Part shown: positions 1-8,395 of the stretch, piece by piece
How the letters are laid out: each line of letters opens with the position of its first letter
Position numbering within the stretch: the first letter of the stretch is position 1
Assembly: GCF_013032505.1 (NCBI RefSeq)
Contig: NZ_WQCG01000003.1
Location: 496,001-560,000, forward strand
From: Ruegeria atlantica
GTDB lineage: Bacteria; Pseudomonadota; Alphaproteobacteria; Rhodobacterales; Rhodobacteraceae
Direction: 5' to 3'
Length of the DNA: 64,000 nucleotides
Translations under genes and position numbers: made by a program
The notes under the pieces: model-generated
Told to the model about the DNA's origin: nothing
The model's database searches: none
The model's input: the letters and a program-made list of their open reading frames with translations, nothing else

Positions 1-15
1 CAAAACGATGCCCGC

Positions 16-786
16 ATGCCTTTTCAAAAAGTTCAAACCGAAAAGCTTTCGATCGCGGTGGTACGCCAGATCGAACTTCTGATCCTGCGCGGCATATTGC
101 GGCCCGGTGAACGCCTTCCCGCCGAGCGCGAATTGGCCGAGCGACTGGGCGTATCCCGCCCATCCTTGCGCGACGCAATCGCAGACCTTCAGAGTCAGGG
201 GTTGCTGACAGCCAAGGCCGGGTCCGGCATCTATGTGGCCGAGGTTCTGGGCTCTGCCTTTTCCCCCGCCCTAACGCGGCTGTTCGGTAGCCATGACGAG
301 GCGGTGTTCGATTACCTTTCATTCCGGCGGGACATGGAAGGATTGGCGGCAGAGCGCGCTGCGCGGCTGGGCTCGGACAGTGATCTGAAGGTGGTTCAGA
401 CAATCTTTGACAAGATGGAGGCCGCACATGCGCGCAACGCGACCGAAGACGAGGCGCAACTGGACGCGCAATTTCACATGGCAATCATCGAGGCCAGCCA
501 CAACGTGGTAATGCTGCACATGATGCGGTCAATGTTCGATCTGTTGCGGCAGGGCGTTTTCTATAACCGCAAGATGATGTTCCAGCAGCGCACAACGCGG
601 GAGGCCATTCTGGACCAGCACCGCGCCATCAACACCGCGCTTCAGGCGCGCGACCCAGTCGCGGCCCGGCAAGCGGTTCAGGACCATCTAAGCTTTGTTG
701 AACGCTGCATGGCCGATCAGCAGAAAGCGGAAAGAAACGAAGAAATCGCGCGACAACGCCTTAAACACGAGACCGACGCACTGTGA
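16..786 (+). CDS. FadR-subfamily GntR transcriptional regulator
   Basis: 256-residue DNA-binding regulator. Residues about 10-75 form a GntR winged helix-turn-helix (RPGERLPAERELAERLGVSR followed by SLRDAIADLQSQGLL). Residues about 95-240 are a helical FCD ligand-binding domain, which in this family binds carboxylic acids through a metal site of Asp/His residues. The ATG at 16 opens just before the conserved N-terminal helix, so the gene looks complete although only 15 bases of upstream sequence are in the window. The regulated target is probably to the left of the window and cannot be named. Similar proteins include PdhR, GlcC and LldR; the effector cannot be told from sequence. Confidence 0.85.
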   Translation: MPFQKVQTEKLSIAVVRQIELLILRGILRPGERLPAERELAERLGVSRPSLRDAIADLQSQGLLTAKAGSGIYVAEVLGSAFSPALTRLFGSHDEAVFDYLSFRRDMEGLAAERAARLGSDSDLKVVQTIFDKMEAAHARNATEDEAQLDAQFHMAIIEASHNVVMLHMMRSMFDLLRQGVFYNRKMMFQQRTTREAILDQHRAINTALQARDPVAARQAVQDHLSFVERCMADQQKAERNEEIARQRLKHETDAL

Positions 787-789
787 TCG

Positions 790-1572
790 TCAAGGCTTGA
801 ACTGGGTCGCCTTAACGCGTTGCTTCATGTCTTCGTAATCCTGTTGCGTTAGGCTGGCACGGCGGAACGTTTTCCGGATTCTCCATTGTTGCCACTTGCT
901 GGGCCACGTAAGGCTGTCCAGCGCTGTGAAGGCATAAAGGTCGCCGCGTAAGTGAACTTTCCGCATCCCTAGCTGCTCTGCCATATAATCCAGGCATTGC
1001 TCCGAGAAAAAACTGATATGCTGGCCCGTCTCAAATGCCCAGTACCACCAGTCGCGCGGCGGCAGATTTTTTGGGTCGAAGCAAGTTGCCGAGAAGAAGA
1101 GCGTCTCGAATCCAAATTTTGCGCGCGCCTCCTTAATGTGCGACAGCGGGTCGGGCAAATGTTCAAGAACTTCAAAGGCTGTCGCGACTGCATAAGTTCC
1201 ATCATCCGCCTCGAACCCGCGCGCCAAAAGGTTATCTGCATAGGGGTCTGACCAGTGAAAATTCAGTCCAATGTCCCTAAGGCCTCGAACAAACAACCCA
1301 TAGCCACCACCAATGTCGATCCCACGGGCTCCTGCAAGACCATTTGCCCGCATGGCTGTTGAAACACGACGCAAATTCGACAGGTTTCGGGCGACGATCC
1401 CTGTATCCGTCAAGGCGATAGCGTCGCTGTACGCTTCTTCCAGCCATGTCGGGTTATCCACCCAGATATATCCACAGCTTTCATCCAAAAAGTATTTTGC
1501 CGGGTGACGTCCGATCACTTCGCTTTCAAAGAGCAGCATACCAGGTTGCCCGGAGATTGGAGAAATGGGCAT
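790..1572 (-). CDS. class I SAM-dependent methyltransferase
   Basis: 260-residue Methyltransf_23-type enzyme. Motif I (GIDIGGGYG, residues 84-92) is the S-adenosylmethionine-binding loop, and AFEVLEHLPDP (about 132-142) is the usual motif II/post-motif of this family. N-terminal residues 20-60 may form a small substrate-binding domain. It starts 3 bp after the stop of the glycosyltransferase gene upstream on the same strand, so the two are almost certainly co-transcribed. This suggests a glycan or surface-polysaccharide methylation job, but that is inference from context only. No close named family is recognised. Confidence 0.8.
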   Translation of the reverse strand: MPISPISGQPGMLLFESEVIGRHPAKYFLDESCGYIWVDNPTWLEEAYSDAIALTDTGIVARNLSNLRRVSTAMRANGLAGARGIDIGGGYGLFVRGLRDIGLNFHWSDPYADNLLARGFEADDGTYAVATAFEVLEHLPDPLSHIKEARAKFGFETLFFSATCFDPKNLPPRDWWYWAFETGQHISFFSEQCLDYMAEQLGMRKVHLRGDLYAFTALDSLTWPSKWQQWRIRKTFRRASLTQQDYEDMKQRVKATQFKP

Positions 1573-1575
1573 TGA

Positions 1576-2442
1576 TCACGTCGCTCCGCTTGAAAGGGTT
1601 TGTATGTTAGATGGAAAGGGCGCCCCGCTGCCTTCACCAAGATGCTCTTGCGGCGCGGTAGTTGTTAGTGCCGGATCGATATAGAGCCTGGCACCTCGTG
1701 AACGCATTTCCTGATGAAACAGGACATGTTCACATACCAGCCGGTTCTCTTCATCTCGGCATTTATATCTTAGGCCATGCAACGCCTGAGTTTTGTAAAG
1801 GCCTGCGCCTGCAAAAGCGCTGTCGACAGGTATTAGCCCGCAATCTGCTGGAATATGAAACTGTCGGTCATGGATCATTGTCTTCAGAAGACTTCGGCGC
1901 CATTTTCGTTTTCCGAACAGAGGTTTACGCGCGTTGTGTATCTGTTGCCAGACATCCTCTTCGCACCACCCCTGGCAACGTAAGGCATACAAGTCATAGT
2001 AGGCAGGCGTTGAGTTCGCAAATACCGCGTCCCACGAAAATTCCGAACGCTTGGCCGCTGCCAAAACAGCTTCAGGATTCAGCCTGACGTTTGGCCCGTC
2101 CAAATCCAGCATCAAAGTCAGGGTGTTGTCAAAACTACTCTTCTCGAGGGATTCCAGTATTGAATTTCGTGCAGCGGTAATTCGTTCGACACGTTCAGAA
2201 ATACCCGAGATCATACCATCCAGCCGAATGACCTGAACTTCAGCACATCGTTCCTTGTACTCGGACAGTATCTGATCGGTGTCATCGGTATTGTCGTTGG
2301 TTGCAATGATGACCGAGTGTTGCCCCAACCGTTTCGACAGGTCTTCGATCCGATGGATCGTTTCTTTCAAAGCCGAACCACCGTTGCGTACCGCGCCGAC
2401 AATGTTCATGGAAATTTCGTTGTCTGTGGCGGGCACGGTCAC
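1576..2442 (-). CDS. glycosyltransferase, GT-A-like (CAP59/GT2-like)
   Basis: 288-residue cytoplasmic protein with a nucleotide-sugar transferase fold. The N-terminus (MNIVGAVRNGG, VIIATNDNTDDTD) resembles GT2 enzymes and the LMLDLDG segment supplies the metal-binding DxD (D113, D115). The layout also resembles the fungal CAP59 mannosyltransferase family. The chosen GTG start at 2442 is preceded by AGGAAAAGA; an internal ATG (residue 12) has no ribosome-binding site. It is first in a two-gene unit with the methyltransferase at 790-1572. The donor and acceptor sugars are unknown. Confidence 0.7.
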   Translation of the reverse strand: MTVPATDNEISMNIVGAVRNGGSALKETIHRIEDLSKRLGQHSVIIATNDNTDDTDQILSEYKERCAEVQVIRLDGMISGISERVERITAARNSILESLEKSSFDNTLTLMLDLDGPNVRLNPEAVLAAAKRSEFSWDAVFANSTPAYYDLYALRCQGWCEEDVWQQIHNARKPLFGKRKWRRSLLKTMIHDRQFHIPADCGLIPVDSAFAGAGLYKTQALHGLRYKCRDEENRLVCEHVLFHQEMRSRGARLYIDPALTTTAPQEHLGEGSGAPFPSNIQTLSSGAT

Positions 2443-2635
2443 TCTTTTCCTGATTCCGGATTTCAGCTTTCTACCTTATCCGACGTTGTTCTGCGTAATC
2501 CTTGAGCCTCCGGAAAGGAAGGCAGACGCGCGATGGCACTTTCGTAAACGCTCAAACAACACCTTCGCGTCCGTCAAATCACAATTTGGATCCGCTGCAC
2601 AAGGAATTAGACGAAGATCGCGCTTCGCCTCTGTT

Positions 2636-2673
2636 AAAAACAAATGACCCGAAAGCGTACGGCTTCCGGGTCA
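2636..2673 (-). terminator. rho-independent terminator of the atp operon
   Basis: On the minus strand, TGACCCGGAAGCC-GTAC-GCTTTCGGGTCA forms a stem of about 11 bp with one mismatch and is followed by TTTGTTTTT. It lies 30 bp beyond the atpF stop, where the F0 operon should end. Confidence 0.85.
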
Positions 2674-2703
2674 CGTCTGTAACTTGTTTTCTGCACGTCA
2701 GAT

Positions 2704-3264
2704 TCAGTGCAGTTTGTCACCAACATCCGCAATTGCAGCGTCGATCAGTTTGTTCGCCTGTGCCGCCGTCATCTGTTTGGCCAGAACCGCATTAGCAGCC
2801 GAAACTGCAACGGTGATGGCCTGATCACGGACTTCCTTAACAGCCGAAGCTTCGGCCGAAGCGATCTGATCCTGAGCGGCAGCCAGGCGGCGGGCGATGG
2901 ATTTTTCCAGATCGGACTTTGCCTGCTCAGCTGCCAGCACGGCATCTTCTTTGGCGGCAGCCACGATGGCATCTGCCTGAGTCTGCACTTCACGCTGCTT
3001 GCGCTCGTACGAGGCCAGCAGGCTGCGCGCTTCTTCGTGCAGAGCGCGGGCTTCGTCCAGTTCGGACTTGATGCCTTCGGCACGGTTGTCCAGCGCGCCA
3101 CCGATCATGCCCGGAACCTTGAAATAGAACAGGACCGCGATGAAAACGATGAAGCCCAAAAGGACGACAAAGTCTGTGTTGCCAAGCGAGAAGAACGGGC
3201 CGCTTGCGGCCAGCGCAGGGCTGGCAGCGCCAACAGTCAGGATAAGGGCAAGAGTGTTCCGCAT
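2704..3264 (-). CDS. atpF: F0F1 ATP synthase subunit b
   Basis: 186-residue peripheral-stalk subunit of the F0 sector. The N-terminus (residues 1-20) looks like a cleavable or first hydrophobic segment, the membrane anchor is residues 32-50 (FVVLLGFIVFIAVLFYF), and the rest is a long charged, Ala-rich helix that dimerises with b' and reaches F1. It starts 5 bp after the b' stop and is the last gene of the operon. Rhodobacterales keep distinct b and b' subunits, as here. The F1 genes (atpHAGDC) are not in this window, which is normal for this group. Confidence 0.95.
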   Translation of the reverse strand: MRNTLALILTVGAASPALAASGPFFSLGNTDFVVLLGFIVFIAVLFYFKVPGMIGGALDNRAEGIKSELDEARALHEEARSLLASYERKQREVQTQADAIVAAAKEDAVLAAEQAKSDLEKSIARRLAAAQDQIASAEASAVKEVRDQAITVAVSAANAVLAKQMTAAQANKLIDAAIADVGDKLH

Positions 3265-3269
3265 GTCAC

Positions 3270-3821
3270 TTATCCTTTCATCTGCGCGTCAATTGCATTG
3301 TCGATGGCTTTGGCATCCGCCTCGCCACCCAGTGCTGTGACCAGTTCAGCTGCCGTGTCCTTGGCAACCACTTGAATGCTTTCCAGCGCACCGGCACGGA
3401 TCTCGGCAATTGCCTTTTCCGATTCAGCCGCCTTTGCAGCGATTTCCAAGTCTGCCGTTGCGATCGCGTCATCCAGTCCAGACTGGATTTCGGCACGTGC
3501 TTCGGCAGCAATACGCTGCGCTTCGGCACGGGCATCAGCCAGCGCCTTGTTATAGGCCTCTTCGGCCTCGACCGCCTTGGCCTTCAGATCTTCGGCCGCA
3601 GCCAGGTCATTTGTAATGGTCCCCTGACGTTCAGCCAGGATTGCCGCGATGCGGGGCAGAGCCACGCGAGACAGGACCAGAAAGATGACGACCAGCGTGA
3701 TGACCAGCCAGAAAATCTGGTTGGGGAACCAATCGAAGCAGAGCTGTGGCATCCCGATGGCAGAGCCATAGGAGTCGACGCACGAGCCAGCTACCTCTTC
3801 TGTAAGGGGTTCAGTCGCCAT
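3270..3821 (-). CDS. atpG: F0F1 ATP synthase subunit b'
   Basis: 183-residue second stalk subunit, forming a heterodimer with b. After a 30-residue N-terminal tail, a single membrane helix ([19 protein letters not shown], about 38-56) leads into a coiled-coil rich in Ala, Glu and Lys. Position between atpE and atpF, and the pairing with a second b-like gene, identify it as b' (atpF' or atpG in the literature on photosynthetic bacteria). The start ATG has GGAGGATAT upstream. Confidence 0.93.
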   Translation of the reverse strand: MATEPLTEEVAGSCVDSYGSAIGMPQLCFDWFPNQIFWLVITLVVIFLVLSRVALPRIAAILAERQGTITNDLAAAEDLKAKAVEAEEAYNKALADARAEAQRIAAEARAEIQSGLDDAIATADLEIAAKAAESEKAIAEIRAGALESIQVVAKDTAAELVTALGGEADAKAIDNAIDAQMKG

Positions 3822-3907
3822 GATATCCTCCGTCGGAAACTTGTCTTTACAACAGGTGGGTCGCTATGGCTTGGACCCACCTGCGCGTAAGGATCAGGTT
3901 CCGCAGA

Positions 3908-4132
3908 TTATACGGCGAACATCAGCAGCAGCGAGACCAGGAATGCAAAGATCCCCAGGGCTTCTGCGAACGCGATACCGATGAACAGGGTTGCGGTCTG
4001 CGAAGCAGCCGCCGAAGGGTTGCGCAGGGCGCCGGCCAGGAAGTTGCCTGCAACGTTGCCCACCCCGATTGCGGCTGCGCCGGAACCGATTGCTGCCAGG
4101 CCTGCGCCGATGTGTGCGAGATCGCCTTCCAT
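3908..4132 (-). CDS. atpE: F0F1 ATP synthase subunit c
   Basis: 74-residue proteolipid that forms the rotating c-ring. It has two membrane helices joined by the polar loop RNPS (37-40), which contacts subunits gamma and epsilon. The proton-carrying carboxylate is E57 in [11 protein letters not shown]. The glycine-rich first helix ([21 protein letters not shown]) is typical of alphaproteobacterial c subunits. Nothing in the ion-binding region points to sodium coupling. It has a strong ribosome-binding site (AAGGAGAT), as expected for a subunit needed in about tenfold excess. Confidence 0.97.
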   Translation of the reverse strand: MEGDLAHIGAGLAAIGSGAAAIGVGNVAGNFLAGALRNPSAAASQTATLFIGIAFAEALGIFAFLVSLLLMFAV

Positions 4133-4180
4133 GATGTATCTCCTTACGAATTGGAAGTTTCGATGTTGGGGTATCAGACC

Positions 4181-4939
4181 TCAGTGCGAAGGATGCAGCG
4201 CATCTTTCAGGTAAACACAGGTCAGAATGGTGAATACGTACGCCTGGATAAAGGACACGAGGACCTCAAGGCCGTACATTGCGGTGATTGCCAGAACGGA
4301 CACGGGTGAGATCACAGCAATCGCGGCAAAGCCTGCGAAAACCTTGATCACCGCGTGGCCAGCCATGACGTTACCGGCAAGACGAATGGAGTGGCTGACG
4401 GGGCGCACGAAGTACGAGATCAGCTCAATGATCGCCAGAACAGGACGCAGTGCCAGCGGTGCGCTGGAAACCCAGAACAGGCCCAGGAAGCTTGCGCCGT
4501 TCTTGACGAAACCCAGAACGGTCACGGTCAGGAACACGGCCAGAGCCAGCGGGATGGTCACTGCGAAATGCGATGTGGTGGTGAAGGACATGGGGATCAT
4601 GCCCAGGAAGTTCGCGCAGACGATGAACATGAACAGGGTCATGACATAGGGGAAGTACTTGACCCCTTCCTTGCCGCAGATGTCTTCCAGCATCTTATAG
4701 ATGAAGCCATAGGCCAGTTCGGCAACCGACTGCATCCGGGTCGGAACAATCGCGCGCTTCGAGGTCGGAACGATCAGCAACAGGACAATCGCCACGATTG
4801 CAAGGAACAGCCACAGCGTCACGTTGGTGATCGTGAACATGCCAACCGCACCGTCGCCGAACAACGGCTTAACGATGAACTGGTCCATCGGGTGGAAAAC
4901 CAGGCTGCTGCCTTCTGCTGCGGTGGTCTCAGTTGCCAC
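4181..4939 (-). CDS. atpB: F0F1 ATP synthase subunit a
   Basis: 252-residue integral membrane subunit that provides the proton half-channels beside the c-ring. The essential arginine is R186 in [14 protein letters not shown]. Five to six hydrophobic helices are visible, and the conserved NFLGMIP segment is at about 110-116. It overlaps no neighbour: the start lies 2 bp after the atpI stop and atpE follows 48 bp downstream. Length matches the alphaproteobacterial family. Confidence 0.97.
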   Translation of the reverse strand: MATETTAAEGSSLVFHPMDQFIVKPLFGDGAVGMFTITNVTLWLFLAIVAIVLLLIVPTSKRAIVPTRMQSVAELAYGFIYKMLEDICGKEGVKYFPYVMTLFMFIVCANFLGMIPMSFTTTSHFAVTIPLALAVFLTVTVLGFVKNGASFLGLFWVSSAPLALRPVLAIIELISYFVRPVSHSIRLAGNVMAGHAVIKVFAGFAAIAVISPVSVLAITAMYGLEVLVSFIQAYVFTILTCVYLKDALHPSH

Positions 4940-4941
4940 GT

Positions 4942-5280
4942 TCAGTCCCTCTCGTCCTTCTCGGCAGCCGTCGCCGCCGCTTGTTTCTCTTGAACCTCTT
5001 TCGCGCTGCGGAGCATAACCTTCACGCCCGCGACAAGGCCCAGCAATGTGAACAGCACCAGAAAGATCGGGATTGTCCCGAGCAGGCTGTCCAGCCCGTA
5101 TCCGATGCCAAATCCGATCCCCAGACCGGATACCATTTCGATGACCATCCTCCAGGCAAGCTCGCCCCCGGACACGTCAGCGTCCGCACGAGGTTTCGGC
5201 GCTTTGGCCTTTTTCGCCGCGTCGATCTTGGCCTCCAGCTGCGCCATACGCTGCTTTTGGTCATCATCGGTCACGGGCAT
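4942..5280 (-). CDS. atpI: ATP synthase assembly protein AtpI
   Basis: 112-residue small membrane protein that heads the F0 operon. Residues 1-45 are charged and coiled-coil-like. Two hydrophobic helices (about 48-68 and 72-92) form a hairpin, with the Gly-rich [12 protein letters not shown] segment characteristic of AtpI/AtpZ proteins. Family members help assemble the c-ring and have been linked to Mg2+ supply. The promoter candidate at 5305-5333 lies just upstream. Confidence 0.88.
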   Translation of the reverse strand: MPVTDDDQKQRMAQLEAKIDAAKKAKAPKPRADADVSGGELAWRMVIEMVSGLGIGFGIGYGLDSLLGTIPIFLVLFTLLGLVAGVKVMLRSAKEVQEKQAAATAAEKDERD

Positions 5281-5304
5281 TTCCCTCGCACAGTCTTGGG
5301 TAGG

Positions 5305-5333
5305 GTGCTAAGGGGCATGGGGCGCAGAGTCAA
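5305..5333 (-). promoter_or_regulatory. sigma70-type promoter candidate for the atp F0 operon
   Basis: On the minus strand, TTGACT (5333-5328), a 17-bp spacer and TAGCAC (5310-5305) sit 25 bp before the atpI start. The -35 box is near consensus and the -10 is weak. Identified by eye only. Confidence 0.45.
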
Positions 5334-5636
5334 CGGGCTTGCGCGCCCGAATTGACGCAGGTTAAGTTATTGTAAATATGTTGCTAATTCTGATTTTCCA
5401 ACTCGGCCTATGGAACCCGGAACGCTCCGCGTCGGGGAAATCACCTGAATCCGCATATTCAACCTTTTGGTTGATCTTTGCCTGCCCATCAGTAGCTTGC
5501 GCAGAGGTTTCAGCCAAATCCAAATTGACCGCCCAAGGCGGCCTAGGGCCGACCAAATGAAGAACTGGAATTGCCTCTGCACTCTCAGAGAGGCCACCTT
5601 TGGAACAAGATGCGCTTGAGAAAGAGAGGGCAGAAA
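5334..5636. other. gene-poor, AT-richer spacer between atpI and the Imm11-like gene
   Basis: About 300 bp with lower GC than the surrounding genes. Only a 60-codon plus-strand reading frame (5378-5560) and overlapping minus frames are open, and none has a recognisable domain or good ribosome-binding site. It may hold the eroded end of a transferred element, but no toxin or transposase motif could be read in it. Confidence 0.4.
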
Positions 5637-6293
5637 ATGAGTGATGTGGTTTGGTTGAGCAACGTCTACCGTAGCTCTTCCGCGGAACGCGGGTACAGGC
5701 CAGTTGGATACCCCGACGTAGTAGACCCGCCTCTCGATAATGAAGTTGGCGTGGCATTTCGTTCTGTGACAAAGCGGCAAAAAAAACATCTGCACATTGA
5801 TGACCACGAGTTTCCAAAGCAGCTTTATGCTGTGGAACGATGGGCCGACCACAAACGACCCAAACGCCATATTCTGAGTGCTGGTGGCGCTTTGGTCGTC
5901 TCGTCAACATCTGCCGACATATTACGTGACCATGATATGGGCGCATCAAGACTGGTGCCGGTTGATCTATTGCATCCAGACCAGAAAACCAAATTAGAGG
6001 GAGATTGGTTTTATCTGGTTTTAGGTGATGGCAAGCCTTGCTTCCAGTGGGATCAGTCTGAAGGTTTGATACCACTTGGAGAAAACAATGATCTCTTCAT
6101 GATCAACAACAAGGACCATGTAAGCGATGGAGATCTGGTTTTTTCTAGAGAAGTGCTGACAACGCCAGATATTTGGTTTGATCCAGCGGTTTTAGAAGCC
6201 CCAATCATAAGTGATCGTCTCGCCCTTGCCCTGAAGGCAGCAAAAGTGGCAAAGCACTGGGACCTGTTACGCTGCAAAGTGATTTCGGATTGA
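5637..6293 (+). CDS. Imm11-like (DUF1629) immunity family protein
   Basis: 218 residues from the ATG at 5637, which follows GAGAGGGCAGAAA; an upstream in-frame ATG at 5571 is less likely. The pattern of a small alpha/beta protein with RHILSAGGALVVSS, a central DWFYLVL strand, IWFDPAVLEAPIISDRLALA and a final helix plus short strand fits the Imm11/DUF1629 family, whose members protect against polymorphic toxins or sit alone in proteobacterial genomes. Base composition and codon use are AT-richer than neighbours, suggesting recent acquisition. No toxin gene is next to it. It ends 4 bp before an ArsR-family gene. Function as an immunity protein is inferred from the family, not shown. Confidence 0.55.
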   Translation: MSDVVWLSNVYRSSSAERGYRPVGYPDVVDPPLDNEVGVAFRSVTKRQKKHLHIDDHEFPKQLYAVERWADHKRPKRHILSAGGALVVSSTSADILRDHDMGASRLVPVDLLHPDQKTKLEGDWFYLVLGDGKPCFQWDQSEGLIPLGENNDLFMINNKDHVSDGDLVFSREVLTTPDIWFDPAVLEAPIISDRLALALKAAKVAKHWDLLRCKVISD

Positions 6294-6297
6294 AGCC

Positions 6298-6633
6298 ATG
6301 TCAAACGACCTCGACACCGTATTCGCGGCCCTCGCCGATCCGACCCGCCGCACCATCCTTGCGATGCTGCTTGAGGATGATATGGCCGTCACCGACGTCG
6401 CCGAACCGTTCGAGATGTCGCTGGCCGCGATCTCGAAACATCTGGTCATTCTCACACGGGCCGGGCTGATCTCTCAGGAAAAACGCGGCCGCGTGAAGTG
6501 GTGCAAGCTGGAGCCCGACGCGCTGCGGGCGGCATCCGTCTGGATGCAGGGCTTTGGTCAGTTCGAGCCGGTCAATCTGGACGCCTTCGAAAGATTTCTG
6601 GAAGTCGAATTACCCGCAACAGACGAAACCTAA
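6298..6633 (+). CDS. ArsR-family transcriptional regulator
   Basis: 111-residue winged-helix protein: LADPTRRTILAMLLEDD (about 12-28), then recognition helix region MSLAAISKHLVILTRAGLIS (39-58) and the beta-wing EKRGRVKWCKLEPD. No CxCxxC metal-binding motif is present; the single Cys lies in the wing (VKWCKL), so it is probably one of the non-metal ArsR regulators that often precede SRPBCC (AHSA1) genes. No such partner follows here. GC content is back to the chromosomal norm, so it need not have arrived with the Imm11-like gene. Confidence 0.85.
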   Translation: MSNDLDTVFAALADPTRRTILAMLLEDDMAVTDVAEPFEMSLAAISKHLVILTRAGLISQEKRGRVKWCKLEPDALRAASVWMQGFGQFEPVNLDAFERFLEVELPATDET

Positions 6634-6636
6634 AAT

Positions 6637-7050
6637 CTATCTGACAACAAACACCGATACCTTGGCGTGCTTGGCCAAATATCCGGCGTGGCTGGAAAAG
6701 ATATGGTCCGTTATTCGCGGTGCGTGGGTCCCGACGACAATCAGGTCAGCACCAATCTCTTCCGCAGCGCGCGTGAGGTCACCGTCGACCTCTGCCGCTA
6801 CATCAACCGAGTGAATATTGCGGGCTGCGACTTCGGAACCACTTTGTTCGGTAAGCTGATCCACGATTGCCTTTAGTTCGGCACTGATCGCGGCATCCGA
6901 TTGCGTAACGTCACCCGGTTGGGTGCCGGTCACGCTGACGATTGTGATCCGTGCATTTTGCCAATTCGCCATCTGTGCTGCGACATCCAAGGCTTTGCGA
7001 ATTTCCGGCGGCAGGTGAATATCAACCGGGATCATGATGTGACTGAACAT
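6637..7050 (-). CDS. universal stress protein (UspA family)
   Basis: 137-residue Usp fold: N-terminal MFSHIMIPVDIHLPPE strand-loop and the C-terminal DLIVVGTHAPRITDHIFSS. The usual ATP-binding signature G-x2-G-x9-G-S/T is not well preserved (GTHAPR...FSSHAG), so it may be a non-nucleotide-binding UspA-type member. The gene has a good GGAGGAAG ribosome-binding site. It converges on the ArsR gene with only 3 bp between stops. Confidence 0.85.
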   Translation of the reverse strand: MFSHIMIPVDIHLPPEIRKALDVAAQMANWQNARITIVSVTGTQPGDVTQSDAAISAELKAIVDQLTEQSGSEVAARNIHSVDVAAEVDGDLTRAAEEIGADLIVVGTHAPRITDHIFSSHAGYLAKHAKVSVFVVR

Positions 7051-7138
7051 GGCTTCCTCCTTCTCCAGTTGCCAATTCTAACTGGCCTGGTGAAGAGACG
7101 CCTTGATCTGACGCATTGAAATGCCCGACGCGATGCAG

Positions 7139-7420
7139 TTATCCTTCTTGGCTGTATTCCACACCAATCACCACACCTGTTACATCCGCAAAACACAACC
7201 ACGGCGCCTGCGCGCCCGCGACTTCGACAGTCGTAGTGGTTCCGGTCGGCCCGGATTCGGTTGAGGTCGCGTTTACATCGTCTGCCCGAACACCCGTTTC
7301 AGCCGACACAAGTGCCTCACAACTGGCATTCAGGGCGGTCTCGGACGGTCCCTGCCCTCCCCCTTGGGTACAGGCAGATAAGGTCGCGACGGCGACAAAA
7401 AGAACAACTCGCTTCATCAT
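7139..7420 (-). CDS. small lipoprotein, function unknown
   Basis: 93 residues with a signal peptide (MMKRVVLFVAVATLSAC) and lipobox LSAC, so Cys16-17 would be lipidated and the protein anchored to a membrane. The mature part is Thr/Ser-rich (NATSTESGPTGTTTTVEV) with two further Cys and a hydrophobic end. CTGGAGGGA precedes the start. No family recognised. Confidence 0.65.
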   Translation of the reverse strand: MMKRVVLFVAVATLSACTQGGGQGPSETALNASCEALVSAETGVRADDVNATSTESGPTGTTTTVEVAGAQAPWLCFADVTGVVIGVEYSQEG

Positions 7421-7480
7421 TCCCTCCAGGATGGCTCTTCAACCACGAAAGTTGTTCGTATTGCGATCAAAGGGCAAGGG

Positions 7481-8395
7481 TCAATCAGACAGTGGCACCG
7501 GCCCGTTCGCAGGTTGCTCCTCGCTTTTTAGCAGCAAAATCAGGGCGAGCGCGGTCAAGAAAACACCAATCAGAACCATGATCGGTGGCGCGGGCCGACC
7601 AAGCGCGATTTCCCACAGGATCACCCAACTGGGGATCAGATAAGTGTAGGCCATGACTTTGGCCGAAGGCAGGCGCAGGGCCGCGAACTGGACCAGCACA
7701 AAGCTGGCCGCCGTAGCGAAGACTGAAAGATACAGGAGGCTGACCCAGACGATAAGCGGCAGGTTTGCCCAATCCGTTGCCCTGATGTCCGGCCAGCCGA
7801 CCACCGTTAGGATTACGCAGCCAGCGACCAGTGTTCCAAAGGTAAAAACCACGGCGGGCTCACCACGGTTCAGTTTGCGCACCATCGGCGTGTAAATCGC
7901 ATGCGCCATGCAGCCCCAGAAAAAGATGATCTCTCCGCCACCGATTTCAAACGCGCGAAAAGCTTGCCAATCCGCGCGAAAGATCACCCACAAGGCTCCG
8001 GTGGCCCCAACAGTCAGGGCAAGAGCCATGCGCGGCGTGGTGATCTGGCGCAGCAGGACCCATCCCGCAATGGCAGACATAACCGGCGTCAGGGTAAACA
8101 CCGCGGAAGTGCTGACCGGGTCGGCGGTTTTCAGGCCGTAGAACATTAAAACAAAGTAAGTGGCGAACAGCCCGCCCAAAATCGCATAGCGCCACGGTGC
8201 CTGCGCCGCGCTGCGGGGCAATCCGGTGGTCGCCAACGCCGCGATGCCAATTATGACGGCTGCGATCAAAAACCGCCCGGCAGTAATCGCCAACGGCGCG
8301 ATTTCATTGGCAACAATTGACCCCAGCGAGAAACTGCCCGCCACCAGAAGGGTGAATGTGATCATTGCCAAATGACCACGCCGCTGCGGTGTCAC
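7481..8395 (-). CDS. EamA/DMT-family exporter
   Basis: 304-residue transporter with ten predicted membrane helices in two EamA repeats (each about 140 residues), the arrangement of drug/metabolite exporters such as RhtA and YdcZ relatives. The GTG start at 8395 overlaps the stop of the LysR gene (GTGA), so translation is probably coupled to that of the regulator. Substrate unknown; amino acids or small metabolites are usual. Confidence 0.88.
   Translation of the reverse strand: MTPQRRGHLAMITFTLLVAGSFSLGSIVANEIAPLAITAGRFLIAAVIIGIAALATTGLPRSAAQAPWRYAILGGLFATYFVLMFYGLKTADPVSTSAVFTLTPVMSAIAGWVLLRQITTPRMALALTVGATGALWVIFRADWQAFRAFEIGGGEIIFFWGCMAHAIYTPMVRKLNRGEPAVVFTFGTLVAGCVILTVVGWPDIRATDWANLPLIVWVSLLYLSVFATAASFVLVQFAALRLPSAKVMAYTYLIPSWVILWEIALGRPAPPIMVLIGVFLTALALILLLKSEEQPANGPVPLSD

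Noticed and set aside
5362..6075. Minus-strand frame of 237 codons opposite the Imm11-like gene
   Set aside because: The plus-strand frame has a good start, ribosome-binding site and family pattern; the minus translation has no recognisable domain.
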